A DNA stretch of 64,000 bases, from the NCBI GenBank assembly GCA_018240595.1, contig JAFEFL010000032.1, positions 25,283 to 89,282 on the forward strand, given 5' to 3'. The DNA comes from Pseudomonadota bacterium (GTDB lineage Bacteria > Pseudomonadota > Alphaproteobacteria > Rhizobiales > Xanthobacteraceae). The position numbers and the translations under genes were made by a program. This document shows, in pieces, positions 26,736 through 35,250 of this stretch (position 1 is the stretch's first letter; each line of letters starts with the position of its first letter). The notes under the pieces were generated by a model. That model did no database searches. It saw only the letters and a list, made by a program, of their open reading frames with translations, and was not told the origin of the DNA.

Positions 26736-28501
26736 GCCGGCAGACCACCCTCGCCGTCGGCGCTCTCGTCCTCGTTGTGCTTTTCGGCGCGCCGCTTTAC
26801 CTCGCGCCGTTCACGATTACCTTGCTCAATTATATCGGCGTCTACGCGCTGGTCGCGCTCGGCCTCGTGCTGCTCACCGGCAATGCCGGCATGGTGTCGT
26901 TCGGCCAGGCGTCCTTCATGGGCATCGCCGCTTACGCGACCGGCTGGACCTCGGCGGTGATGGGCTATTCGCCATGGCTCGGCCTGATCCTGGCACTCGT
27001 CGCCACCGGGCTGATCGCCGCCATTCTCGGCGCGGTGACCTTACGCCTGGGCGGGCATTTCCTGTCGCTGAGCACGATCGCCTGGGGCCTCGCGATCTAT
27101 TTCAGCTTCGGCAATATTCCCGGGCTCGGCGCATTTGACGGCATTCCGTCGCTGCCGCCGATTTCGATCGGAAACCTTGCCCTCATCGAGAGCGGGCAGA
27201 TCTTCTACCTGATCTGGATTGCGCTGCTGTTGTCGATGCTCGCGATTCATAACCTGCTCGACTCGCGCGTCGGCCGCGCGCTGCGGGCGCTGCGCGGCGG
27301 CAACGCGCTGGTGGAATCGCTCGGCATCAACGCGCTGCGCGTCCGGCTCGCTACCTTCGTCATTGCCGCGCTGTGTGCCGCTTTGTCCGGCTGGCTCTAT
27401 GCCCACATGGGCCGCTTCGTGTCACCGACGCCGTTCGATGTCACGGCGAGCATCATCGCTCTCATGATGGCGATGATCGGCGGCGCGGGTTACCTGCTCG
27501 GCGCCGTGATCGGCGCCGCCATCATCGTCCTTCTCAAGAACGGCATCCAGGACATCCTGCCGCGAATCGCGCCCGGCGCCTCCGGTCAGCTCGAGGTCGT
27601 GGTTTTCGCCTCGCTGTTCATTCTGTTCCTGCAGCGCGCCCGCAACGGCATCGTGCCGTTCATTGCGCAATGGATTCCCGAGCCGCATCGCGAACGCCCG
27701 CCGCCGGCCGACGCATTGCCACGCCAGACGCAGCCAGCCAAGGGCACGGCGCTGATGCAGGTCGAGGCGGTGAACCGCCGTTTCGGCGGCCTGATCGCCG
27801 TCAATGACGTCAGCTTCGAGGTCCACGCCGGCGAGATCCTGGCGCTGATCGGCCCGAACGGCGCCGGCAAGACGACGATGTTCAACCTCATCACCGGCGC
27901 GCTGACGCCGAGCGGCGGCCGCATCGTCTTCGCCGGCAAGGACATCACCAAATCCGGCGCCTGCGATATCGCCTCATCCGGCATTGCCCGCACCTTCCAG
28001 CACGTCAAGCTGCGGCCGAAGATGACGCTGATCGACAATGTGCTGCTCGGTACCTACGGCCGCACCAAATCCGGCTTCATCCGCAGCGCGTTGCGGCTCG
28101 ACCGCGCCGAAGAAGCGCGCTCGCGCCACGAGGCCATGCGCCAGCTCGACCGAGTCGGTCTCGGCGACCGGCCCTATGAGCTCGCCGGTAACCTGCCACT
28201 CGGCAATCAGCGCGTGCTCGAGATCGCTCGCGCGCTTGCCGCCGACCCGGTGCTGCTCGTGCTCGACGAACCGGCCGCCGGCCTGCGCCGTCAGGAAAAG
28301 CTGGCGCTCGCCGAACTGCTGCGCACCTTGCGCGCCGAAGGCCTGACGATCCTGCTGGTCGAACACGACATGGAGTTCGTCATGGGTCTCGTGGACCGCA
28401 TCGTCGTCATGGAGTTCGGCTGCAAGCTGTGCGAGGGCGATCCGGACACGGTGCGCACCGACACCCGCGTGCAGGAAGCCTATCTCGGAGGCGTTGCCTG
28501 A
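26732..28501 (+). CDS. Fused ABC permease (LivM) and ATPase (LivG)
   Basis: The 589-residue protein joins two usual subunits. Residues 1 to about 310 are a LivM permease (TGNAGMVSFGQASFMGIAAYATG, VGRALRALRGGNALVESLGI). Residues about 345-589 are a LivG ATPase with Walker A GPNGAGKTT, signature LGNQRVLEIARAL in place of LSGGQ, and Walker B LLVLDEPAAGL. The linker is proline-rich. LivM-LivG fusions are known in this transporter class. It should assemble with LivH, LivF and the binding protein. Confidence 0.92.
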   Translation: MSRQTTLAVGALVLVVLFGAPLYLAPFTITLLNYIGVYALVALGLVLLTGNAGMVSFGQASFMGIAAYATGWTSAVMGYSPWLGLILALVATGLIAAILGAVTLRLGGHFLSLSTIAWGLAIYFSFGNIPGLGAFDGIPSLPPISIGNLALIESGQIFYLIWIALLLSMLAIHNLLDSRVGRALRALRGGNALVESLGINALRVRLATFVIAALCAALSGWLYAHMGRFVSPTPFDVTASIIALMMAMIGGAGYLLGAVIGAAIIVLLKNGIQDILPRIAPGASGQLEVVVFASLFILFLQRARNGIVPFIAQWIPEPHRERPPPADALPRQTQPAKGTALMQVEAVNRRFGGLIAVNDVSFEVHAGEILALIGPNGAGKTTMFNLITGALTPSGGRIVFAGKDITKSGACDIASSGIARTFQHVKLRPKMTLIDNVLLGTYGRTKSGFIRSALRLDRAEEARSRHEAMRQLDRVGLGDRPYELAGNLPLGNQRVLEIARALAADPVLLVLDEPAAGLRRQEKLALAELLRTLRAEGLTILLVEHDMEFVMGLVDRIVVMEFGCKLCEGDPDTVRTDTRVQEAYLGGVA

Positions 28502-29220
28502 TGGCCCTGCTCTCCATCGAAAACGTCAGCGTCAGCTACGGCAAGGCCGAGGCCGTGCGCAACGTCTCGCTCGAGGTCGATCGCGGCCAGATCGTCACCG
28601 TGATCGGCCCGAACGGCGCCGGCAAGACCAGCCTCCTGACCAGCGCCATCGGCATGATCCCGGCATCCGGGCGCGTCGTGTTCGACGGCGTCGACATCAC
28701 GTCGCTGCCGACGGAAGACCGCATCGAAATGGGCTTCTGCCTCGTGCCCGAACGGCGCGAACTGTTTTCGGAAATGTCGGTTTACGACAACCTGCTGCTC
28801 GGCGCCTACAGCCGGCGCGACGGATCGGCTGCGATCAGAGCCTCCATGGAGGAGGTTTATAGCCGCTTCCCGCGCCTGCGCGAGCGCCACACGCAGAAGG
28901 CCGGCACCTTGTCCGGCGGCGAGCGGCAGATGCTGGCGCTCGGTCGCGCGCTGATGGCCAAGCCGAAGCTCCTGATGCTTGATGAGCCGAGCCTGGGCCT
29001 GGCACCGCTCATTACCCGCGAAATCTTCCGCATCATCGCTTCGCTGCACGAGACCGGCGTGTCGATCCTGCTGGTCGAGCAGAACGCGCGCGCCGCGCTC
29101 GAGACTGCCAGCTTTGGTTACGTGATGGAAACGGGCGAGATCGTGCACTCGGGTTCCTCCGCAACCCTGATCGACGACCCGCGCTTGATCGCAACCTATC
29201 TCGGCGGCGGCGCCCATTGA
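28501..29220 (+). CDS. livF: ABC transporter ATP-binding protein (LivF family)
   Basis: The 239-residue ATPase has Walker A GPNGAGKTS near residue 38, signature LSGGERQMLALGRAL, Walker B LLMLDEPSLGL and the switch histidine replaced in the usual LivF way by VEQNA. The ATG at 28501 overlaps the fusion stop by one base. It completes the importer; the thiolase gene follows 52 bp later. Confidence 0.92.
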   Translation: MALLSIENVSVSYGKAEAVRNVSLEVDRGQIVTVIGPNGAGKTSLLTSAIGMIPASGRVVFDGVDITSLPTEDRIEMGFCLVPERRELFSEMSVYDNLLLGAYSRRDGSAAIRASMEEVYSRFPRLRERHTQKAGTLSGGERQMLALGRALMAKPKLLMLDEPSLGLAPLITREIFRIIASLHETGVSILLVEQNARAALETASFGYVMETGEIVHSGSSATLIDDPRLIATYLGGGAH

Positions 29221-29272
29221 CGGGCCCGGCTCCCGCCGGGGCGGGCCATTGACGAACAATGGGAGGCCAGCG

Positions 29273-30481
29273 ATGACCGACGTCTGCATTCCTTACGGCG
29301 CCTATTGGGCGAGCCCCTTCGCCAAGTGGCAGGGTTCGCTGGCGCACCTGCATTCGCTGCGCTTCGCCGCGCATGTGACGAAGCACGCGCTGGCGAAACG
29401 CAACATCGGGCCGTCGGCGTTCGATTTCGGCGTCTTCGGCACCACCGTGCCGCAGAAGGGCGCGTTCTATGGCCTGCCCTGGCTGATGGGCGAAGCCGGC
29501 GCCGGGCATGTCGGCGGCCCGACCATCAACCAGGCCTGCGCCACCGGCGTGCGCATCCTGGAAGTGGCGACCTCGGAGATCCTGGCCGGCCGCGCCACCG
29601 TCGCCCTCGCCGTGTCGGGCGACCGCACCTCGAACGGCCCGCACATCTATTATCCGGCGCCGAACGGCACCGGCGGCACCGGCGAGCATGAGAACTGGGT
29701 GCTCGATAACTTTAGCCGCGATCCTTACGCCCAACTGGCGATGGTCGAGACCGCGGAGAACGTCGCGCGCAAGCACAATGTCAGCACCGCCGAGCAGAAC
29801 GCCGTAACCATGCGCCGCTACGAGCAATATGCCGAGGCGACGGCGAATGACTCAGCGTTCCTGCGCCGATTCATGGAGCTGCCTTTCGACGTGCCGGACG
29901 CGCGCTTCGCCAAGAATGTCGGCCAGCTTTCGGGCGATGAAGGCGTGCACGCCACCAGCGCCGACAAGCTCGCCGCCTTGAAGCCGGTGATGCCCGGCGG
30001 CACCGTGACCTACGGCACGCAGACCCATCCGGCCGACGGCATGGCCGCCATGGTCATCACCACGGCCGAGCGCGCCCGCGACCTGTCGCGCGATCCGAAC
30101 ATCGATATCCGCATTCTCAGCTACGGTCAGGCCCGGGTCGATCGCGGCTACATGCCGGAAGCGCCGGTGCCGGCGGCGCGCGCCGCGCTCGATGGCGCCG
30201 GCATTGCCGCGTCCGATCTCGCCGCGATCAAGTCGCACAATCCCTTCGTCATCAACGACATCGTTTTCGCGCGCCACTTCAATCTCGACGTCATGGGCAT
30301 GAACAATTACGGCTGCTCGCTGGTCTGGGGCCATCCGCAGGGGCCGACGGGCGTGCGCGGCGTCATCGAGCTGATCGAGGAGCTGGTGCTGCGCGGCGGC
30401 GGCCTCGGCCTGTTCCAGGGCTGCGCCGCCGGCGACACCGCGATGGCCGTCGTGCTGTCGGTCACCGACCGGAAGCGCTGA
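29273..30481 (+). CDS. Thiolase family protein (acetyl-CoA acyltransferase type, complete active site)
   Basis: The 402-residue protein keeps the thiolase residues: nucleophile C89 in INQACATGVRIL, histidine in GHPQGPTGVR and the second cysteine in FQGCAAGDTAMA. It should cleave 3-oxoacyl-CoA with CoA to acetyl-CoA plus a shortened acyl-CoA. I start at MTDVCIPYG (29273), preceded by GGGAGG at six bases; an ATG at 29249 is in frame but poorer. Unlike the protein at 17696 it has no DUF35 partner next to it. It is followed by an acyl-CoA ligase after four bases. Confidence 0.9.
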   Translation: MTDVCIPYGAYWASPFAKWQGSLAHLHSLRFAAHVTKHALAKRNIGPSAFDFGVFGTTVPQKGAFYGLPWLMGEAGAGHVGGPTINQACATGVRILEVATSEILAGRATVALAVSGDRTSNGPHIYYPAPNGTGGTGEHENWVLDNFSRDPYAQLAMVETAENVARKHNVSTAEQNAVTMRRYEQYAEATANDSAFLRRFMELPFDVPDARFAKNVGQLSGDEGVHATSADKLAALKPVMPGGTVTYGTQTHPADGMAAMVITTAERARDLSRDPNIDIRILSYGQARVDRGYMPEAPVPAARAALDGAGIAASDLAAIKSHNPFVINDIVFARHFNLDVMGMNNYGCSLVWGHPQGPTGVRGVIELIEELVLRGGGLGLFQGCAAGDTAMAVVLSVTDRKR

Positions 30482-30485
30482 AACC

Positions 30486-32009
30486 GTGACCGCACCGCCC
30501 TTCCCGACTGTCGTGCACATGCTCGCGGCGGCAGCGGCTGCGGCGCCGGAACGCGACGCCTTGCGCTGCGGCGACGAGTCCCTGAGCTATCGCGATTATG
30601 CTGCTTGCGTTGCCGGCTTTGCCGACAAGCTCGCCGCCGCCATCGGCCCGGACGTTGCGCAATCGCGCATCGCGGTCGTGATGGCGAATTCGGTCGACAC
30701 CGCCATCGCCATCTACGCCGTGGCGGCCACCGGCGCGCAGCTCGTGCCACTGAACCCGGCTTACACCACGCATGAACTCGAGCCGATCCTGAGCGACGCC
30801 GATCCTGCACTCATCGTCTTCGACGACACGCTCGGCGGCATGCTGCGGGAACTTGCAGCGCGCATCGGTATCGAACGCGTCATCGCCGTCGGGACCGGCA
30901 AGCGCCTCACCGTATGGCGTGGCAGCGGCCGCGCCATTGAAACGTTCCCCGATCCCGACAGCCTCGGCCTGCTGCAATATACCGGCGGCACCACCGGCCG
31001 CTCCAAGGGTGTCAATCTCACGCATCGCGCCGTCGCTACCAACGTGGCGCAGCGTGACGCTCTGCTACCAAGCGAGGATAGCGAACGCATCCTCGCGGTG
31101 ACGCCGCTCTATCATTCCTACGCCATGGCGATGGGGTTGCATCTCGCCAGCCATTGCCGCGGCACACTCGTGCTGCTGCCGCGCTATCACCCGAAGGACG
31201 TGCTCGATCTCATTGCCCGCGAGCGCATCACACTGTTTGCCGGCAGCCCCACTTTGTTTACCGGCTTGATGGGGCACGCCGACTTTGCCGCGACGGATTT
31301 CTCGTCGCTAACGCTGTGCTTCTCCGGCGCATCTGCACTGCCGGTTGAAACGCTCAGGCGCTGGGAAGAAGCCACCGGCTGCGGCATTTGCGAGGGCTAC
31401 GGTCAGACCGAAGCCGGCCCGGTGCTGACCTACAATCCGCGCCACGGCCTGCGCAAGGCGGGCTCGGTCGGCACGGTGTTGCCGTGGACCGAGGTCCAGA
31501 TCGTCGATGTCGAGACCGGCACGAATGTGCTGCCGGTCGGTGTGACTGGCGAAGTGCGCGCCCGGGGTCCGCAGATCATGAGCGGTTACCGCAATCGACC
31601 CGAGGAGACGGCGGCGGCGCTGCGCGACCGATGGCTTTATACCGGCGACATCGGTGCCTTCGACAGCGACGGCTATCTCTTCATCCGCGACCGCAAGAAG
31701 GACATGGCCATCGTCGGTGGATTCAATGTCTATCCGCGCGAGATCGAGGAAGTGCTGTGCGCGCATCCCGAGGTGATCGAGGCCGCCGTCATCGGCGTCG
31801 GCGATGCCTATCGCGGCGAGGCTTTGCACGCCTACGTGACGCTGAAACAGGCGGCCACCGCCGATGCCGACGGTCTGCTCGCTTATCTCAAGGAGCGGCT
31901 GACGAAATACAAGATACCCGCGCGCATCGTCACCACAGCCGCGATTCCAAAGACCGGCGTCGGCAAGATCGACAAGGTGGCGCTGCGCGCGGCGGCGTCT
32001 ACCGCCTGA
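30486..32009 (+). CDS. AMP-dependent acyl-CoA ligase
   Basis: The 507-residue ANL enzyme starts at GTG (30486). Motifs: P-loop YTGGTTGRSKGV, A5 GYGQTEAGP, A7 YTGDIG, A8 RKKDMAIVGGFNVYPREIEE and the C-terminal lysine in KTGVGKIDK. It is of the long-chain-fatty-acid/aryl-CoA ligase group and distinct from the ligase at 22589. It is probably translated with the thiolase before it. Its end overlaps the convergent dehydrogenase by 11 bp. Confidence 0.88.
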   Translation: MTAPPFPTVVHMLAAAAAAAPERDALRCGDESLSYRDYAACVAGFADKLAAAIGPDVAQSRIAVVMANSVDTAIAIYAVAATGAQLVPLNPAYTTHELEPILSDADPALIVFDDTLGGMLRELAARIGIERVIAVGTGKRLTVWRGSGRAIETFPDPDSLGLLQYTGGTTGRSKGVNLTHRAVATNVAQRDALLPSEDSERILAVTPLYHSYAMAMGLHLASHCRGTLVLLPRYHPKDVLDLIARERITLFAGSPTLFTGLMGHADFAATDFSSLTLCFSGASALPVETLRRWEEATGCGICEGYGQTEAGPVLTYNPRHGLRKAGSVGTVLPWTEVQIVDVETGTNVLPVGVTGEVRARGPQIMSGYRNRPEETAAALRDRWLYTGDIGAFDSDGYLFIRDRKKDMAIVGGFNVYPREIEEVLCAHPEVIEAAVIGVGDAYRGEALHAYVTLKQAATADADGLLAYLKERLTKYKIPARIVTTAAIPKTGVGKIDKVALRAAASTA

Positions 32010-32985
32010 CCACCGGCGGCCTGGCGAGGCCAAGACCGTCGAGCGCCTTGAGGAAAGCCGACAACCGCTCGCGGCGATAGGCCGGCACATCCATCGTCGA
32101 GAAATCGTAAAAGCCCTTGCCGTCGCGCAGGCCGTTGCGGCCCGCGGCCATATTGTCCTTGACGATCTGCGGCGCCTCGAAGCGATCGTCCTTCATCGCC
32201 TCGGTCATGTAGCGGCTGGCATAGAACAGAATGTCACCGCCGCCCCAGTCGATGAACTCCAGCAGGCCGAGAATGGCGAAGCGGAAACCGAAGCCGTATT
32301 TCACCGCCTTGTCGATATCCTCGGCGGAGGCGACGCCCTCTTCCACCAGCCGCGCCGCCTCGTTCATGGCCAGCGCCTGGATGCGCGGCACGATGTAGCC
32401 GGGCGAGGCCTTGCACTCGACCGGCACCTTGCCGATCGATTCCAGCACCGCCTTGAACTCGGCTATGACGCCGCGGTCGGTGTCGTCGGTCGCGCTCAGT
32501 TCGATCAGCGGCACGATAAAGGCCGGATTGAGCCAATGCGCGTTGAGGAAGTGGCTCGGCCGGCCGCTGTAGCCCGACAGTTCGGTCGAAAGAAATGTCG
32601 AGGTTGTGGATGCCACGATGGCGTTTTTAGCCGCCGCGCCATCGATGACGGCGAAGGCGTCCTTCTTGGCCTCCACCGTTTCCGGCACCGCCTCGAAGAT
32701 GATGTGCACGCCGTCGAGGCCGGCGCCGATCTCGTCGAAGCCGTAGTAGGACACGCGGGCCATGATGGCGTCGATATCGGCCGCGTTGAAGCCGCCGATA
32801 TCGGCCACCGATTTGAGCGAGGCGCGGATTTCCTTGTCGCATTCGGCGAACAGGCGTTTCTGCCCGTCTTTGTCGCGCGGCTTGCCGTCGATCAGCCGGA
32901 CGTCATGCCCGGCATAGGCAAAGGCGTGGGCGATGCCCCGGCCCATGCGGCCGGCGCCGACACAAGCAATCACCGGCGCAGTCAT
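31999..32985 (-). CDS. 3-hydroxyacyl-CoA dehydrogenase family protein (NAD-binding)
   Basis: The 328-residue protein has the cofactor motif CVGAGRMGRGIAHAFAYAGHDV, the catalytic-region segments EAVPETVEAK, TSTFLSTEL and HWLNPA (catalytic histidine in NAHW), and PGYIVPRIQALAMNEAARLVEEGVAS in the C-terminal domain. It resembles 3-hydroxybutyryl-CoA and L-carnitine dehydrogenases and lacks a hydratase domain. It would oxidise a 3-hydroxy acid or its CoA ester for the thiolase at 29273. Its ATG overlaps the upstream stop by one base. Confidence 0.88.
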   Translation of the reverse strand: MTAPVIACVGAGRMGRGIAHAFAYAGHDVRLIDGKPRDKDGQKRLFAECDKEIRASLKSVADIGGFNAADIDAIMARVSYYGFDEIGAGLDGVHIIFEAVPETVEAKKDAFAVIDGAAAKNAIVASTTSTFLSTELSGYSGRPSHFLNAHWLNPAFIVPLIELSATDDTDRGVIAEFKAVLESIGKVPVECKASPGYIVPRIQALAMNEAARLVEEGVASAEDIDKAVKYGFGFRFAILGLLEFIDWGGGDILFYASRYMTEAMKDDRFEAPQIVKDNMAAGRNGLRDGKGFYDFSTMDVPAYRRERLSAFLKALDGLGLARPPVVRR

Positions 32986-34064
32986 CAGATGCCCTTTCCG
33001 AGCATGGCCGACAGGCTCTCGCGGCTTTCGCCGGCAAGGCCGAGCGTCTCCATGGTGCGGCCGGTCTTGCGGAAGTCGTTGCCGCTCGCCGCCCCGGCGA
33101 TGGCAAGAAGCCCGGCCGCCACCGGCGTCGGCACGCCCGCCCATTCGCCGAGCGAGACGATCAGTGCGAGGCCCATGCCGACATCTTCCTGCAGATAGCG
33201 ATGCGTCTTCAGGTCGAGATGCTCGTGCCAGTCGCCGGAGTCCACCAGCTTGTCATGCGCGAGCTTGCCGTACATCCAGTTCGACGTCTTGTAGTGATCG
33301 GCCAGCGGGAAATGCGGCGCCTTGTAGCCGAGCGCCTCGCGCAGCGCGATGCGTTCGGCATCGAGCGCGTCATGCACGCGCCGCACCGAGGGCTGCGTGC
33401 CTTCCTTGTGAATGTCCCAGCGCGGGAAATGCTCGATCGGCGCCGCGCTCATGATGATGAGCGGCGGATGGATGATCGGCCCGGCATTCATCAGCGCACC
33501 GGACAGCGCATCCTCGACCGGCTCGATGGCGCCGGGGAATGCCGCCGAGATCACCTTGAGCGCCTTGTCGGTCAGCCGCGCCGGGAAGACCCCGGTCGGC
33601 AGCCGCGTCGCGCGCGTCGTGATGGCGACTTCGTTCGGCCCGCGCTTGCGCGTCAGCCATGGCAGCGTGCCGGTCTCGGCGATGGCGATGTCGGCCTTGC
33701 AGCCACGGGCGCGCAGCACCTTCATCATCAGATAGGAGCCGAAGGTGCCCGGCGGCAGATAGATCACCTGCCCGTCGGTCAGATGCGGCGCCAGCGCCGC
33801 GGCGAGATCCTCCTGCGCGAAAGCCGGCACCGGCGCGACGATCAGCTCGGCGCCGCGCACCGCTTCGCCGAGGTCCGTCGTCGGCCTTGCGATCTTGACG
33901 TCACGCACGCCCTTGAAGTCGCGCACCGTGATCGTGCCGCTCTCCAGCACCGGCGCCAGCCCGCCGGCGTCGCGCCGCCAGAAGCGGACCTCATGCCCTG
34001 CTTCCGACATGTCGACAGCCGCCGCGTATGAACCGTTTCCGCCACCCAGAACCGCGATTTTCAT
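32985..34064 (-). CDS. NAD/NADP octopine/nopaline dehydrogenase family protein
   Basis: The 359-residue protein has an N-terminal glycerol-3-phosphate-dehydrogenase-like Rossmann domain (MKIAVLGGGNGSYAAAVDMSEAGHEVRFWRR) and a C-terminal opine dehydrogenase domain with NAGPIIHPPLIIM and a conserved histidine. Opine dehydrogenases join amino acids to 2-oxo acids reductively, or reverse it. Many homologues sit in catabolic clusters with unknown substrates. It leads a two-gene minus-strand unit with the 3-hydroxyacyl-CoA dehydrogenase under the palindrome at 34100. Confidence 0.86.
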   Translation of the reverse strand: MKIAVLGGGNGSYAAAVDMSEAGHEVRFWRRDAGGLAPVLESGTITVRDFKGVRDVKIARPTTDLGEAVRGAELIVAPVPAFAQEDLAAALAPHLTDGQVIYLPPGTFGSYLMMKVLRARGCKADIAIAETGTLPWLTRKRGPNEVAITTRATRLPTGVFPARLTDKALKVISAAFPGAIEPVEDALSGALMNAGPIIHPPLIIMSAAPIEHFPRWDIHKEGTQPSVRRVHDALDAERIALREALGYKAPHFPLADHYKTSNWMYGKLAHDKLVDSGDWHEHLDLKTHRYLQEDVGMGLALIVSLGEWAGVPTPVAAGLLAIAGAASGNDFRKTGRTMETLGLAGESRESLSAMLGKGI

Positions 34065-34099
34065 GGAGATGACCTGCCCGAATGGAGATGCCGGCAGAT

Positions 34100-34115
34100 A
34101 TTTTAACCCTAAAAT
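34100..34115. promoter_or_regulatory. ATTTTA-N4-TAAAAT palindrome, site 4 (opine-dehydrogenase operon)
   Basis: ATTTTAACCCTAAAAT, flanked by AGAT and AATTC like site 1, lies 36-51 bp upstream of the start at 34064. Confidence 0.72.
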
Positions 34116-34313
34116 AATTCGTGGTGGAAGCTCGTTGCGCGGCCCTGAAAGCGGTGCCGCCGCGGCTTCCACGCGGCATGCGGGAAAGGCATCCGAAGGA
34201 CACCGGCTTGGATTATAGCCTTATTCTTGGATGCGGAAGCGCGGCCGTGACCTGCGATCGACGCCGGCCGGTTGAAGCTGCGCTCTACGTAGGCCGGCGG
34301 AGGACGGCTGTGG

Positions 34314-34386
34314 CGCTCCCTAGGGGACTCGAACCCCTGTTTTCGCCGTGAGAGGGCGACGTCCTGGGCCGCTAGACGAAGGGAGC
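34314..34386 (-). tRNA. tRNA-Glu (CTC anticodon)
   Basis: Minus-strand 73-nt cloverleaf: acceptor GCTCCCT pairs with AGGGAGC, discriminator G, no encoded CCA. The anticodon loop is CTCTCAC, giving anticodon CTC. The T-loop is GTTCGAGTC. It separates the catabolic island from the housekeeping region, with its 3' end facing the island. Confidence 0.95.
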
Positions 34387-34584
34387 TTGGCCACGAACTT
34401 CCAGAGGCCCCGAGATAGCCGCGATCCGGCGGCGGCGCAAGCGCGGCGCTCAGGGCCGATAATGGCCCGCCCGGCCAAGGCTTAAGAGGCGCCGGTGAGC
34501 CGGCCGTGACCGGCACCAGACCAATCGGCAAGCGCCCTCCGCCACCCTGTGGGCAGTCCCGCCATGAGGCAGCAGGGGGAGTTC

Positions 34585-35232
34585 ATGACCGATATCGTCC
34601 ACCCCGCCGGTTTCGCAACCCGCCCGGTCCACGGCGTGCTGCTCACAGCCATCTTCGGCGTCCTCGATGCGTGGCCGCGCCTCGCCTTCGCGGTCGCCAC
34701 GGTGGCGAGCCTCGGTCTGATCTTCCAGGTCGGTCACTTCTTCGAGCACGCGGCGCAGTTCACCATCTGGGTGCTCGGCGATCTCTCCAACATCTGCGGC
34801 CGCGACACGCCATGGATGTCGCCCTGGGTCACGGAAATGGTGCGCTATGTCGGCGCCACCCTGTTCCCGCAGGCCGGCGCGCCGCGCCAGATGATGGTCG
34901 GCATGGAGTTGCTGCACCTCGTCGGCAACTCGATCTTTCTCGTCGGCATCGGCTGCATGTACCACCGCTGGCGCTCGAAATGGGTGCGCTGGGCCTTCAC
35001 CATCGAGGCCCTGCATCTGTGCGAGCACATCATGCTGACCTTCACCGCGATCTATGTCGGCAAACCGATCGGCGTCAGCACGTTGTTCGGCACCGCGCCG
35101 GACTACGGCCGCGAGTTCGCGGTCGGCTACCGCGTCACCTGGCACTTCCTGCTCAACCTTCTGCCGATGCCATTCTGCATGATCGCGCTGATGGAGCGAT
35201 GGCGTCAGCAGCCCATGGCGCGAGCCGCCTGA
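34585..35232 (+). CDS. Histidine-rich polytopic membrane protein of unknown function
   Basis: I do not recognise a named family. The 215-residue protein has about four to five hydrophobic segments (LAFAVATVASLGLIFQV, MELLHLVGNSIFLVGIGCM, a helix around ALHLCEHIMLTFTAIYVG, WHFLLNLLPMPFCMIAL). Histidines recur within or next to these helices: GHFFEHAAQF, LLHLVG, LHLCEHI and TWHFLL, a pattern that could bind haem or metal. I use the ATG at 34585 after AGGGGGAG; the ATG at 34549 is an alternative. It stands alone between the tRNA and a convergent small gene. Confidence 0.7.
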   Translation: MTDIVHPAGFATRPVHGVLLTAIFGVLDAWPRLAFAVATVASLGLIFQVGHFFEHAAQFTIWVLGDLSNICGRDTPWMSPWVTEMVRYVGATLFPQAGAPRQMMVGMELLHLVGNSIFLVGIGCMYHRWRSKWVRWAFTIEALHLCEHIMLTFTAIYVGKPIGVSTLFGTAPDYGREFAVGYRVTWHFLLNLLPMPFCMIALMERWRQQPMARAA

Positions 35233-35250
35233 GCGCTCCCGTGCAATGAC

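Noticed and set aside
29222..29250. Hairpin-like GC stretch between livF and the thiolase gene
   Set aside because: Inverted pieces are short and no T-run follows; the genes are more likely co-transcribed.
34314..34386. tRNA-Glu as integration site of a genomic island
   Set aside because: The catabolic cluster does lie on its 3' side, but no integrase and no direct repeat of the tRNA 3' end was seen in the window.
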